Assembly (NCBI GenBank): GCA_903930515.1
Contig: CAIYYW010000202.1
Span: 1-11,235, forward strand
From: an uncultured delta proteobacterium
Lineage (GTDB): Bacteria > RBG-13-61-14 > DRUE01
Length of the DNA stretch: 11,235 nucleotides
Reading direction: 5' to 3'
The translations under genes were made by a program, and so were the position numbers. The notes beneath the pieces were generated by a model, which saw nothing but the letters and a program-made list of their open reading frames with translations, searched no databases and was not told the origin of the DNA. Below are positions 1 to 6,793 of this stretch, piece by piece. Numbering within the stretch: position 1 is the stretch's first letter; every line of letters begins with the position of its first letter.

Positions 1-117
1 ACTTTCCTGGAACATACCTGCCTCAAGGCAGGTCTCCCGCCCGACGCCTGGAAGGATCCGGCCACCCGGATTGAAATTTTCAGCGCGGAAGTCTTCAACG
101 ACAAGGACCTGGAATGA
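1..117 (+). CDS. C-terminal end of an unrecognised protein (5' end outside window)
   Basis: An open frame enters from the left edge, encodes about 38 residues and stops at TGA 115-117. The codons end mostly in G or C, like the downstream genes. The stop overlaps the holB start in an ATGA arrangement, which implies translational coupling, so this is very likely the preceding gene of the same operon. The tail contains LPPDAWKDPATRIEIFSAEV. In many bacteria the gene before holB is tmk, but this tail does not resemble a thymidylate kinase C-terminus that I recognise, so I assign no function. Confidence 0.6.
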   Translation, partial: TFLEHTCLKAGLPPDAWKDPATRIEIFSAEVFNDKDLE

Positions 118-1067
118 TCAACGCCTTCGGCCAGATTGAGCAAAACCTTTCCCAAGCCATCAGCCGCAACCGGATCGCACACGCTTACCTGTTCCTGGGG
201 CCGAGGGCGGCCGGAAAGTTTCAATTCGCGCTCCGCTTCGCCCAGGCCCTGATCTGCGAGCGGAAAAATTTTCCTCCCTGCGGGGATTGCCCGGATTGCA
301 AGCAGATCCAGGCGCGGACCCACCCGGACCTGCATCTCCTGGAAGTGGAGCCGGACGAGGACCAGATCAAGATTAACGCGGTGCGCGAATTTCAAAAGCT
401 GCTCAGCCTTCGTCCATTCCAGGCAAGATGGAAAGTGGGGATCATCAAGGATGCGGAAAATCTGACCATCCAGGCGATGAACGCCCTGCTCAAGACCCTG
501 GAAGAGCCTTTGCCCAATACGGTTTTGATCCTGACCAGCTCCAACCGCAGCCGGCTTCTTCCCACCGTGGTCTCCCGGTGCCAGACCCTCCGTTTCCCGC
601 CGGTGAAAACCGAGTTGCTGGTGGAGATTTTATTGAGGGAGCAAAAACTTTCCCCGGAAAAGGCCAGGCTGGTCGCGTATTACGCCGAGGGCAGCCTGGA
701 AAAAATAGACCAGCTGGTCCCCCTGATGGAGCAACGGCGTAAGTTCCTGGAAAACTGGCTCAATGTTCCTTCCCAGAATGCCGTGGCCGGGTTCGAACTG
801 GTACAGGGCCAGTCCTTCACCAAGAACCTCGGGAAATATTTGGAATTCTTCATCAACTGGTACCGGGACCTGGTCCGGGTCAAGGTGAAGCTGAGCCCGG
901 AATTCAATCCGGACTTTGAAGTGGAGTTAACGGCCGAGGCGCAGCGGCTGAGCCTGGAGCGGATTATGGCCGGACTGGATCTTCTGCTAAGATTGGAAGA
1001 GCAAATGATCAGCTATCATTTAAACGCGTCCACCGTGGGCGAACAAATCTTTTTTGAGTTAAGGTGA
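114..1067 (+). CDS. holB: DNA polymerase III subunit delta' (clamp-loader AAA+ subunit)
   Basis: A 317-residue cytoplasmic protein of the clamp loader, which opens the beta sliding clamp and loads it on primed DNA. Visible motifs, in order: a P-loop GPRAAGK at residues 29-35; a four-cysteine zinc module C48, C56, C59, C62 (CGDCPDC core); a Walker-B-like strand ending KDAEN around 112-116; the NALLKTLEEP helix at 123-132, typical of gamma/delta' proteins; and the sensor-1 SRC motif at 154-156. Length is normal for the family. The P-loop has Ala where GPxGxGK normally has its middle Gly. Delta' subunits are often poor or non-functional ATPases, so this fits a structural role. The start is the ATG in the ATGA overlap with the upstream gene, and a RicT-like gene follows after 4 bases. 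The family call is strong. The cysteine module and SRC motif separate it from DnaX, which is also longer. Confidence 0.93.
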   Translation: MINAFGQIEQNLSQAISRNRIAHAYLFLGPRAAGKFQFALRFAQALICERKNFPPCGDCPDCKQIQARTHPDLHLLEVEPDEDQIKINAVREFQKLLSLRPFQARWKVGIIKDAENLTIQAMNALLKTLEEPLPNTVLILTSSNRSRLLPTVVSRCQTLRFPPVKTELLVEILLREQKLSPEKARLVAYYAEGSLEKIDQLVPLMEQRRKFLENWLNVPSQNAVAGFELVQGQSFTKNLGKYLEFFINWYRDLVRVKVKLSPEFNPDFEVELTAEAQRLSLERIMAGLDLLLRLEEQMISYHLNASTVGEQIFFELR

Positions 1068-1071
1068 AAAA

Positions 1072-1965
1072 ATGAGTGATCAGGAAAAACCGACTCCCCC
1101 GGTCACGGAGGAGCTCAAGGAAAAGAGATTGGTCGGGGTGAAATTCCGGCACGCGGGCAAGACCTATTTTTTTGAAGCCGGCCGGAACGAGTATTGTTAT
1201 GGGGATATGGTGATCGTGGAGACCGAGAGCGGGCTGTCCCTGGCCCGGATCATCACCCCGGTCTGCCTGATCCCTCTTACTCAATGCCCCAAGAACCTGC
1301 GGCAGGTTTTAAGGAAAGCCACCCGGGGGGATTTGGAGCGCGCTGAAAAAAACCGGGAGCGCGAGGGAAGGGCTTTTGAATTCTGCCAGTCCCGGATCCA
1401 TGAGCACAAGCTGGATATGAAACTGGTGCGGGTGGAATATCTCCACGACGGCAGCCGCGCGATTTTTTATTACACCGCGGCGCAGCGGGTGGACTTCCGG
1501 GAGTTGGTCAAGGATCTGGCCCACGACCTCCATACCCGGATCGAGATGCGCCAGATCGGAGTGCGGGACGAGTCAAAGCTGATCGGAGGGCTGGGCAGCT
1601 GCGGACGGGTTCTCTGCTGCGCGAGTTTCCTCACCGAGTTCGCCTCGGTCTCGGTCAAGATGGTGAAGGACCAGAACCTGGCGATGAACCCGGCCAAGGT
1701 GAGCGGGTTGTGCGGGAGGCTGATGTGCTGCCTGGCCTTTGAGCATTGCATCTATCAGGAGTTGATCGGGCAGATGCCGCGCAAGGGTAGTTCGGTGGAA
1801 ACCCCGGAGGGCAAGGGGAGAGTGGTTGACCTGAACCCGCTTTCTTATTCGGTCACGGTCGCGTTGGAGGAAGGGATCAAGAATTTCAAGACCGATCAGG
1901 TGAAAGAAATCACGCCGCCCCCGGAGTCTGACATCCCCGACGAATTGAAAAAGCTTGAGGAGTAG
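1072..1965 (+). CDS. ricT: PSP1 domain protein, RicT/YaaT-like
   Basis: A 297-residue protein of the PSP1 family. In Bacillus subtilis the relative RicT (YaaT) joins RicA and RicF in a complex that binds iron-sulfur clusters and promotes RNase Y-dependent mRNA processing; it also affects sporulation and competence. The N-terminal half (about 20-165) carries the PSP1 fold, with the YGDMVIVET stretch and the RVEYLHDGSRAIFYYTA strand pair. The conserved cysteine-rich region follows, with C177, C182, C183 in GSCGRVLCC and C214, C219, C220 in GLCGRLMCC, plus C226. These are candidate cluster ligands. A short C-terminal beta region (about 235-285) follows. The start ATG is preceded by AAGGTG, which overlaps the holB stop. 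Position between holB and metG matches the operon order known elsewhere. No RicA or RicF partner is in the window, so the RNase Y link is inferred from the family only. Confidence 0.88.
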   Translation: MSDQEKPTPPVTEELKEKRLVGVKFRHAGKTYFFEAGRNEYCYGDMVIVETESGLSLARIITPVCLIPLTQCPKNLRQVLRKATRGDLERAEKNREREGRAFEFCQSRIHEHKLDMKLVRVEYLHDGSRAIFYYTAAQRVDFRELVKDLAHDLHTRIEMRQIGVRDESKLIGGLGSCGRVLCCASFLTEFASVSVKMVKDQNLAMNPAKVSGLCGRLMCCLAFEHCIYQELIGQMPRKGSSVETPEGKGRVVDLNPLSYSVTVALEEGIKNFKTDQVKEITPPPESDIPDELKKLEE

Positions 1966-1968
1966 CGG

Positions 1969-3504
1969 ATGGGGAAGTTTTATGTGACCACCCCGATATA
2001 TTATGTGAACGATGTCCCGCACATCGGACACGCCTACACCACGGTGGCCGCGGACGCGCTCGCCCGTTACTGGAAACTGAAGGGAGAAAAAGTCTGCTTT
2101 CTCACCGGCACCGACGAGCACGGCCTGAAGATGCAGCGGGCCGCTCAGGAGAAGGGGATCACCCCCCAGGAACTGGCCGACCGGAACTCCGAACAATTCA
2201 AGCGCTTGTGGGAAAAGATGAACATCGGATATGACGACTTCATCCGGACCACCGAAGAGCGGCATATGAAAACGGTGAGCGCTTTTGTGGACCGGCTGAT
2301 CAAAGCGGACGACATCTACCTGGGGGAATATGAGGACTGGTATTGCGTTCCCGATGAAACCTATTGGACCGAGACCCAACTGTTGCCGGGCCGGCTCTGC
2401 CCGAACTGCAAGCGGCCGGTGGAGCTGTTGAAAGAGCCGAGCTATTTTTTCCGGATGAGCAAATACCGCGACCCGCTCCTGAAGCATTTGGATCTGCACC
2501 CGGATTTTGTCCAGCCCGAGGTCCGCTGGAACGAGGTCAAGAGTTTCGTCCAAGGGGAGATCCGCGACTTGAGCATCAGCCGCACCACCTTTGACTGGGG
2601 CATCCCCATCCCGAACGCCCCGGGTCATGTCACCTATGTCTGGGTGGACGCCCTGCTCAATTACATTTCAGCGCTGGGATGGCCGGATGACCCGGAGGGT
2701 AAGTTCGCCTCATTCTGGCCGGCGGATGTTCATTTGATCGGCAAGGACATCCTGCGCCATCACGCGGTCTATTGGCCGTGCCTGTTGATGGCCGCGGGTG
2801 TGCCCCTCCCGAAAACCATTTTCGCCCATGGCTGGTGGACCAACGAGTGCCGGAAGATGAGCAAGTCGCTTCACAATTTCGTGGATCCCAATGAGATGAT
2901 TGACCAGTTCGGGCTGGACGCCTTCCGCTATTTTATGATGAGGGAGGTGGCGTTCGGTCAGGACGGAGATTTTTCCGTGACCGCTTTCAAGGGCAGGATC
3001 AATTCCGATCTGGCAAATGATTTGGGGAACCTCCTCAGTCGCGTGTGCGGGATGATCAGCCGATACCTGGACGGCAAACTACAAGGCGCCCCGGACCTGC
3101 AGGGGATTGACCGCGAGTTGGAGCAGGGCCTCGCCACGACCGACCATGAGGTTGAGCTATGTTTCAATAAATTCACCTTCCATAAGGCGCTCACGGTGAT
3201 CTGGGGGTTCATCAACCAGGTCAACAAATATATTGACACCACCGGCCCCTGGACTTTGGCCAAGGACCCGGCGAAAAAGGACCGCCTGCTCACCGTGCTC
3301 TTTTATTCCGCCGCGAGCCTGCGCGGGATCGCGATCCTGCTCTGGCCGTTCATTCCCGGGTCCGCGGAGAAAATTTGGGAACAGATCGGGCTTGTGCCCC
3401 CGCTGGTCGGGATCAACCGGGCGGAGCAGATGCCCTTCAAAACCTTCGCGCCCAAGTCGTTGATAAAAAAAGCCGAGCCTTTATTCCCGCGCATAGAAGT
3501 CTAA
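1969..3504 (+). CDS. metG: Methionyl-tRNA synthetase, short form without C-terminal tRNA-binding domain
   Basis: A 511-residue class I synthetase that charges tRNA-Met with methionine in the cytoplasm. The HIGH signature is at 18-21 in YYVNDVPHIGHAYT, and KMSKS is at 296-300 in CRKMSKSLHNFVDP. The connective-peptide knuckle has C126, D129, C144 and C147 (CVPDET... CPNCKRP). Three Cys of the single-zinc type are kept, and the second ligand position is Asp, as in the degenerate Bacillus-type VPDETF sequence. The helical anticodon-binding domain fills about 330-500. The protein ends there, so the C-terminal EMAP/Trbp111-like dimerisation domain found in B. subtilis and E. coli MetRS is absent. 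GAGGAG at 1957-1962 is a good ribosome binding site six bases before the ATG and overlaps the end of ricT. Function is certain; only the zinc state is open. Confidence 0.96.
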   Translation: MGKFYVTTPIYYVNDVPHIGHAYTTVAADALARYWKLKGEKVCFLTGTDEHGLKMQRAAQEKGITPQELADRNSEQFKRLWEKMNIGYDDFIRTTEERHMKTVSAFVDRLIKADDIYLGEYEDWYCVPDETYWTETQLLPGRLCPNCKRPVELLKEPSYFFRMSKYRDPLLKHLDLHPDFVQPEVRWNEVKSFVQGEIRDLSISRTTFDWGIPIPNAPGHVTYVWVDALLNYISALGWPDDPEGKFASFWPADVHLIGKDILRHHAVYWPCLLMAAGVPLPKTIFAHGWWTNECRKMSKSLHNFVDPNEMIDQFGLDAFRYFMMREVAFGQDGDFSVTAFKGRINSDLANDLGNLLSRVCGMISRYLDGKLQGAPDLQGIDRELEQGLATTDHEVELCFNKFTFHKALTVIWGFINQVNKYIDTTGPWTLAKDPAKKDRLLTVLFYSAASLRGIAILLWPFIPGSAEKIWEQIGLVPPLVGINRAEQMPFKTFAPKSLIKKAEPLFPRIEV

Positions 3505-3511
3505 GCCGAAA

Positions 3512-4300
3512 ATGGCTTTCCTGGTTGACAGTCACGCCCATCTTGATTTCAGGGATTTCAATTCCGACCGGGACGCGGTGATTGAACGCGCCGTGCAGGC
3601 CGGGCTGAAATGGATCGTGAGCATCGGATCCGGAGAGGGGATCGTGAGCGCGAGGCGGGCGACCAAGCTCGCGCAAGAAATTCCCATGGTCTATTCCACC
3701 GCGGCCGTCCATCCCCACGACGCCAAGATCTGGTCCGCGGAGATTGCGGACGAAATCATTCGTCTCAGCCGCGAACCAAAGCAGGTCGCGATCGGAGAGA
3801 TCGGCCTGGACTTTGCCAAGGAATATTCTCCGAGGGAAACGCAGGAGTCGGTTTTTCGCGAGCAGTTGAAAATCGCCGATCAGCTGGACCTGCCGGTGGC
3901 GATTCATTCGCGCAATGCGCACGAGGACACGATGAGGATCATCAAGGAAATGAAGCCGCAAAGAGGCGTGATGCATTGTTTCTCCGGGAGCCTGGAACTG
4001 GCGCGCGAACTGGTCAAGCTCGGGTTCTACATCTCCATTCCGGGCGTGATCACCTTCAAGAACGCGCGGGTGCTGGTGGAAGTCGCGCAGGGAATTCCCC
4101 TGGAGCGGCTCCTGATTGAAACCGACTGCCCATTCCTCACCCCCGAGCCTTTCCGGGGAAAACGAAACGAGCCCGCGTATGTCCGGTATGTGGCGGAAAA
4201 GATCGCCCAGGCCCGGGGCGTGAGCATACAAGAGGTGGGCGAAAAAACCACAGCCAATGCCGAGCAGCTGTTCGGCCTGGGCCGGGATCAAAAAATCTAA
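3512..4300 (+). CDS. tatD: TatD-family metal-dependent hydrolase (DNase)
   Basis: A 262-residue TIM-barrel metallohydrolase. TatD proteins are 3'-5' exonucleases or deoxyribonucleases linked to DNA repair and fragmentation. All usual metal-site motifs are present: DSHAHLDF with H8 and H10; GEIGLDF with E96; HSRNAHED with H132; MHCFSGS with H155; ETDCPFLTP with D205. Length is typical. It starts 7 bases after metG with no clear Shine-Dalgarno, so translation may depend on coupling. Its stop codon overlaps the end of the convergent vapC by four bases. The last 18 codons (4241-4294) occur a second time at 5064-5117, so this gene's 3' end may be hybrid or imported, although the reading frame is intact and ends normally. 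Family is certain; the exact substrate is not shown. Confidence 0.93.
   Translation: MAFLVDSHAHLDFRDFNSDRDAVIERAVQAGLKWIVSIGSGEGIVSARRATKLAQEIPMVYSTAAVHPHDAKIWSAEIADEIIRLSREPKQVAIGEIGLDFAKEYSPRETQESVFREQLKIADQLDLPVAIHSRNAHEDTMRIIKEMKPQRGVMHCFSGSLELARELVKLGFYISIPGVITFKNARVLVEVAQGIPLERLLIETDCPFLTPEPFRGKRNEPAYVRYVAEKIAQARGVSIQEVGEKTTANAEQLFGLGRDQKI
4241..4294 (+). repeat. 3'-terminal tatD segment, copy A (intact gene)
   Basis: These 54 bases code for EKTTANAEQLFGLGRDQK at residues 244-261 of TatD. They match 5064-5117 at 50 of 54 positions without gaps. The four differences fall at codons CAG/CAA, CTG/CTT, CGG/AGG and CAA/CAG, and none changes the amino acid. Copy A has one extra codon (Ile) before its stop, while copy B stops directly. 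Together the two copies bracket the vapBC island as direct repeats. Confidence 0.9.
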
Positions 4301-4692
4301 ATAATTTCTCCGGGAGTTTTTTTGCCTTTGGCGGTTTTATTGAAATCCGCATCAAAGCTGACCAGTTGCAGGTTAAACTTTTCCGCGGCTGCGTATTGAT
4401 AGGCATCATCGTAATCCAGCCCAAATTGATCCTGCGCGCTGATGATCAGATCGGTGTTCCGAGGTTCCAAGCGAATCAAGCCCACCGAGCCGTCAATGAA
4501 GGCATCCCGGATAAATTTCAGCAAATCCGCGCTTTTTTTCAACCGGATCAAAGTGATGGAAATCGAGTGAAAAGAAAAATCGGTCAGGTTGATCTTTTCG
4601 GAGGAAATTTTCGCCAAAAACTTTTCGACCTCTGCGGACCGCTCTTGATTTAACAGCCGCTCCAGCCAGACATTGGTATCAAGAAGATACAT
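4297..4692 (-). CDS. vapC: PIN-domain ribonuclease toxin, VapC-type
   Basis: A 131-residue single-domain PIN protein. VapC toxins cleave RNA with Mg2+ or Mn2+ held by acidic residues and are silenced by a cognate antitoxin. Visible: the N-terminal LLDTNVWLERLL with D5; an acidic D38 in LTDFSFHS where the second acidic ligand usually sits; LDYDDAYQYAAAEK with D93, D95, D96; and VSFDADFNKT with D114 and D116. Length is standard. It begins 11 bases after the DUF2281 antitoxin gene, in the usual antitoxin-first order, and shares that promoter. Its TAG lies in the last four bases of convergent tatD, so transcripts of the two genes overlap tail to tail. Base composition is more A/T-rich than the flanking genes, in line with horizontal acquisition. 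The catalytic set looks complete, so the toxin is probably active. Confidence 0.88.
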   Translation of the reverse strand: MYLLDTNVWLERLLNQERSAEVEKFLAKISSEKINLTDFSFHSISITLIRLKKSADLLKFIRDAFIDGSVGLIRLEPRNTDLIISAQDQFGLDYDDAYQYAAAEKFNLQLVSFDADFNKTAKGKKTPGEII

Positions 4693-4703
4693 CGCAAACT
4701 ATT

Positions 4704-4910
4704 TCAGTCTCCGCGCCATTCCAGGGCTTTTTTCTGAAGCTCCAGCGAAGTATATTGGTCGCGGTATTCCTCGAGCGCGCCGGCCCAGTCCTGGCGAAGG
4801 AACTTTCCAGGTTTCTTCGTCCGCTTCTGGAGCAAGAACTCCACAAAGTCCACAACTTCCCGCTCAAGTTCCGGCGGCAATTGATCCAACAGTTCCTTGG
4901 GAAAAGACAT
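4704..4910 (-). CDS. vapB: DUF2281-family antitoxin, VapB-type
   Basis: A 68-residue protein. The N-terminal LPPELEREVVDFVEFLLQK helix and the C-terminal DWAGALEEYRDQYTSLELQK stretch are the pattern of DUF2281 antitoxins encoded just before PIN toxins. The first part would pair as a DNA-binding or dimerisation element. The C-terminal part, which carries the DWAGAL motif, would wrap the toxin; that division of labour is inferred from related pairs. ATG 4908-4910 has a strong ribosome binding site, GAGGTGA, six bases upstream. The TGA is 11 bases before the vapC start. Such antitoxins usually repress their own promoter, and a plausible promoter lies directly upstream. Confidence 0.85.
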   Translation of the reverse strand: MSFPKELLDQLPPELEREVVDFVEFLLQKRTKKPGKFLRQDWAGALEEYRDQYTSLELQKKALEWRGD

Positions 4911-4916
4911 CTTATC

Positions 4917-4923
4917 TCACCTC
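4917..4923 (-). promoter_or_regulatory. Ribosome binding site of the antitoxin gene
   Basis: On the - strand this reads GAGGTGA, six bases before the vapB ATG. It is the strongest Shine-Dalgarno in the region and fits the high antitoxin synthesis that such pairs need. It also fixes the start at 4910. Confidence 0.7.
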
Positions 4924-4930
4924 TATTATT

Positions 4931-4959
4931 ATTCTGGCAAATTTATGGCTCGGAGTCAA
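4931..4959 (-). promoter_or_regulatory. Candidate sigma-70-type promoter of vapBC
   Basis: Reading the - strand, a -35 box TTGACT (4959-4954) is followed by a 17-base spacer and a -10-like CAGAAT (4936-4931), about 20 bases before the antitoxin ATG. The -35 matches consensus at five of six positions, the -10 at four of six. The A/T-rich run between -10 and the start codon fits. No clear palindromic operator was found. Confidence 0.45.
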
Positions 4960-5057
4960 GGGTTCACTCTCCAAACGATTCCGCCGCAGACATGCCCCTG
5001 CACTAAACTTTTTCACCTTCCGGCGCTTTTCTTTTGGATCGGACCTATGCCAAATTC

Positions 5058-5120
5058 ATGGCGGAAAAAACCACAGCCAATGCCGAGCAACTTTTCGGCC
5101 TGGGCAGGGATCAGAAATAA
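5058..5120 (+). pseudogene. Displaced tatD 3' end (copy B)
   Basis: The reading frame ATG GCG GAA... TAA encodes MAEKTTANAEQLFGLGRDQK and stop. Residues 3-20 are identical to TatD 244-261. The four base differences from the intact gene are all synonymous, so this copy diverged inside a functional tatD gene and not as a free-drifting fragment. The frame is open upstream to a TAA at 5004-5006. The residues just before it, TYAKFMAEK, may match TatD AYVRYVAEK (222-230) if 45 bases between two GAAAA tracts were lost in frame. No Shine-Dalgarno is evident, and expression of a 20-residue peptide is unlikely. The last ten bases overlap the end of the convergent GH31 gene. Most likely this is the older tatD end, cut off when the vapBC segment arrived. 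Confidence 0.75.
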
Positions 5121-6781
5121 ATTTTCGCCTCAATTTTCCCGTTCTGGGGATTCAATTCCAGGAACAACTTTTGCTCGCGCTGACAGAACTCGTCTGCGCC
5201 CGCGGGTCGCGCGGCTTCGCACTCAACCTTCTTGACCGGCTTTCCCGAGGAAGAGACCGACTTGGGGGGAGCGGCAATTCCTTCCGCCAGCAAAACCACC
5301 GGCCTTTTCAGGCCCTGGGCGGAAAGCTCAATCCCATTCGCGTCTCGTTTCCAGTTTACCTTTCCGCTCAGGCCTTGCGGGTCCGAGAGATTCCTGCTCC
5401 CCTGCCCTGCCCCGGGCAAAATCCAAAAAGTATCCTGGCTCACAAAAAAAGAATTGAGCTGATGCCCGCCGAAACGCGATTTCACCCAGAGCGGGATCAA
5501 ACTGCCTTCTCTGAGATAGACCGGGAATTCTGAAAGCGGGAATCGCTGATTGATGGTCTCGCCGGTCTTGAAGGTTTTGGAAAGATCATACCAGTATCTC
5601 CAGTTCCCCTCCGGAATTTTCGCTGATATTTTTCCACCCGGCCTTTTGATCGGCGCCACAAAAATGGAATCGCCCAGGATATAATTTTCTCCCGCAACCT
5701 TCTCAACCAGACTCTTTCCCGCGGAAAACCTTTCCGGGACCAGGCTGTAAAGATACCATCTCATCTGCTCGTGCCAGACCGCGAGCAGCCGGTAAATCTC
5801 AACCGCATCCTCTCCATATTTCCACGGCCGGTGCTCGGAGTCCCCGCCGTTTTCCATAAAGGGCGCGAACGCCCCCCACTGCGCCCAGCGGATGAACACT
5901 TCCCGGTCCGGATTGCCGCTCCGGTATCCGAAGATGTCAAAGCCGGGCGAAACATATCCTGCTTTCACGCATTTCATAAAATCCCGGCGCGCGTCGCGCA
6001 TCCCGTTCCAGGTCGGGTCATGATCTCCGGTCCAGGTCATAAAGCTGACCTCGCGCGTGGCAAAGACAATATCCGGGCCGAGCCGCAAGGGGTTAGTCCA
6101 ACCCGGCAGGCCGATACTGTGTTCATTGAACTCCTCAATCCCGCGCGCCATCACCACGATCGGCTTATCGGTATGCTCCCGGCCGTAGTTGAAAAAATCA
6201 GCGTAATAGGCCCGCGAATAGGCCCTTTGTTTGGAAATGCCTCTCACGGCGACCGCGCCTTCAACCCCGTCCACCTTCCATCCGTCAATCCCCAGGTCCA
6301 AGGCCCGGTTCATAATCCCGTGCCAGTATTTGAGCGCCTCCGGGTTCTGGTAATCAATCAATCCGCCGGTTCCCTTCCACCATTTATATTTCTCCAAACC
6401 CTTGGCGAAATATCCTTTTTGCAGGTCGGATTGATAGTCCGGATTATCAGTATTGACCGCGGAGGTGATCCAAAGCAGAACCGCCAGGTCCTCGCCCTTA
6501 AGCTCCGAGATAAGCTCCCGGTAATCCGGGAACCGCTTGGGGTCAAAGATGAAATTGTTGTAATAGGTTTCCCACGGACTGTCTATGATCACCCCCGAGA
6601 TTGGAATCTCGCGGTCCTGATAGCCCTTAACCAAATCCCGCAGGCTCTGGCTGGTTGACTCGTCTTCCCAGACAATATGCCCGAAAATGAAAGCGGGATA
6701 GCTCGGAACCGTTTTCGCTTGAGCAAAGGCCAGGCTGGAGATCAGGGCCAGCCCCAGGCCGATGGAAAAAAGTTTTTTCAT
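5111..6781 (-). CDS. Secreted GH31-family glycosidase lacking the N-terminal beta-sandwich
   Basis: A 556-residue protein with a Sec signal peptide (MKKLFSIGLGLALISSLAFA, cleavage near 20-22), so it acts in the periplasm or outside. The catalytic barrel begins almost at once (about 29 on), so the mutarotase-like N-terminal domain of ordinary GH31 enzymes is missing. GH31 landmarks: the nucleophile strand IDGWKVDG with candidate D171; MTWTGDHDPTW with D253 as likely acid/base; PGFDIFGY at 279-286; RWAQWGAFAPFMENGG at 298-313; then the C-terminal beta domains with GDSIFVAPI (370-378), YWYDLSKTF and FPVYLREGSLIPL near 419-431. GH31 enzymes retain configuration and act on alpha-glucosides, alpha-xylosides, alpha-galactosides or sulfoquinovosides. 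The substrate cannot be read from sequence, but the ketouronate-type genes just upstream hint at an anionic sugar. GGGAGGGG, overlapping the preceding stop, is the ribosome binding site. The stop lies within the displaced tatD end. Confidence 0.88.
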   Translation of the reverse strand: MKKLFSIGLGLALISSLAFAQAKTVPSYPAFIFGHIVWEDESTSQSLRDLVKGYQDREIPISGVIIDSPWETYYNNFIFDPKRFPDYRELISELKGEDLAVLLWITSAVNTDNPDYQSDLQKGYFAKGLEKYKWWKGTGGLIDYQNPEALKYWHGIMNRALDLGIDGWKVDGVEGAVAVRGISKQRAYSRAYYADFFNYGREHTDKPIVVMARGIEEFNEHSIGLPGWTNPLRLGPDIVFATREVSFMTWTGDHDPTWNGMRDARRDFMKCVKAGYVSPGFDIFGYRSGNPDREVFIRWAQWGAFAPFMENGGDSEHRPWKYGEDAVEIYRLLAVWHEQMRWYLYSLVPERFSAGKSLVEKVAGENYILGDSIFVAPIKRPGGKISAKIPEGNWRYWYDLSKTFKTGETINQRFPLSEFPVYLREGSLIPLWVKSRFGGHQLNSFFVSQDTFWILPGAGQGSRNLSDPQGLSGKVNWKRDANGIELSAQGLKRPVVLLAEGIAAPPKSVSSSGKPVKKVECEAARPAGADEFCQREQKLFLELNPQNGKIEAKIYF

Positions 6782-6793
6782 CTTGACCCCTCC

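Noticed and set aside
1573-2628. Long open frame of 351 codons on the - strand opposite ricT and metG
   Set aside because: It lies entirely opposite two well-supported genes with diagnostic motifs. Its composition is what the complement of GC-rich codons produces.
3437-4291. 284-codon - strand frame opposite tatD
   Set aside because: tatD carries every family motif on the + strand. The opposite frame has no recognisable domain or start site.
4309-4323. CTCCGGGAG followed by seven T, a possible terminator for the tatD operon
   Set aside because: The stem is only three to four base pairs with an almost absent loop, and it lies inside the vapC coding region. The T run is explained by coding for Lys on the other strand.
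4241-5120. Direct repeats around vapBC as the ends of a transposon
   Set aside because: The repeats are coding tatD sequence, there are no terminal inverted repeats, and no transposase or integrase lies between them. A recombination or cassette model fits better.
4673-5533. Long open frame on the + strand (286 codons)
   Set aside because: It crosses the antitoxin gene, the intergenic region and the GH31 end, has no recognisable motif and no Shine-Dalgarno. It is a shadow of the - strand genes.
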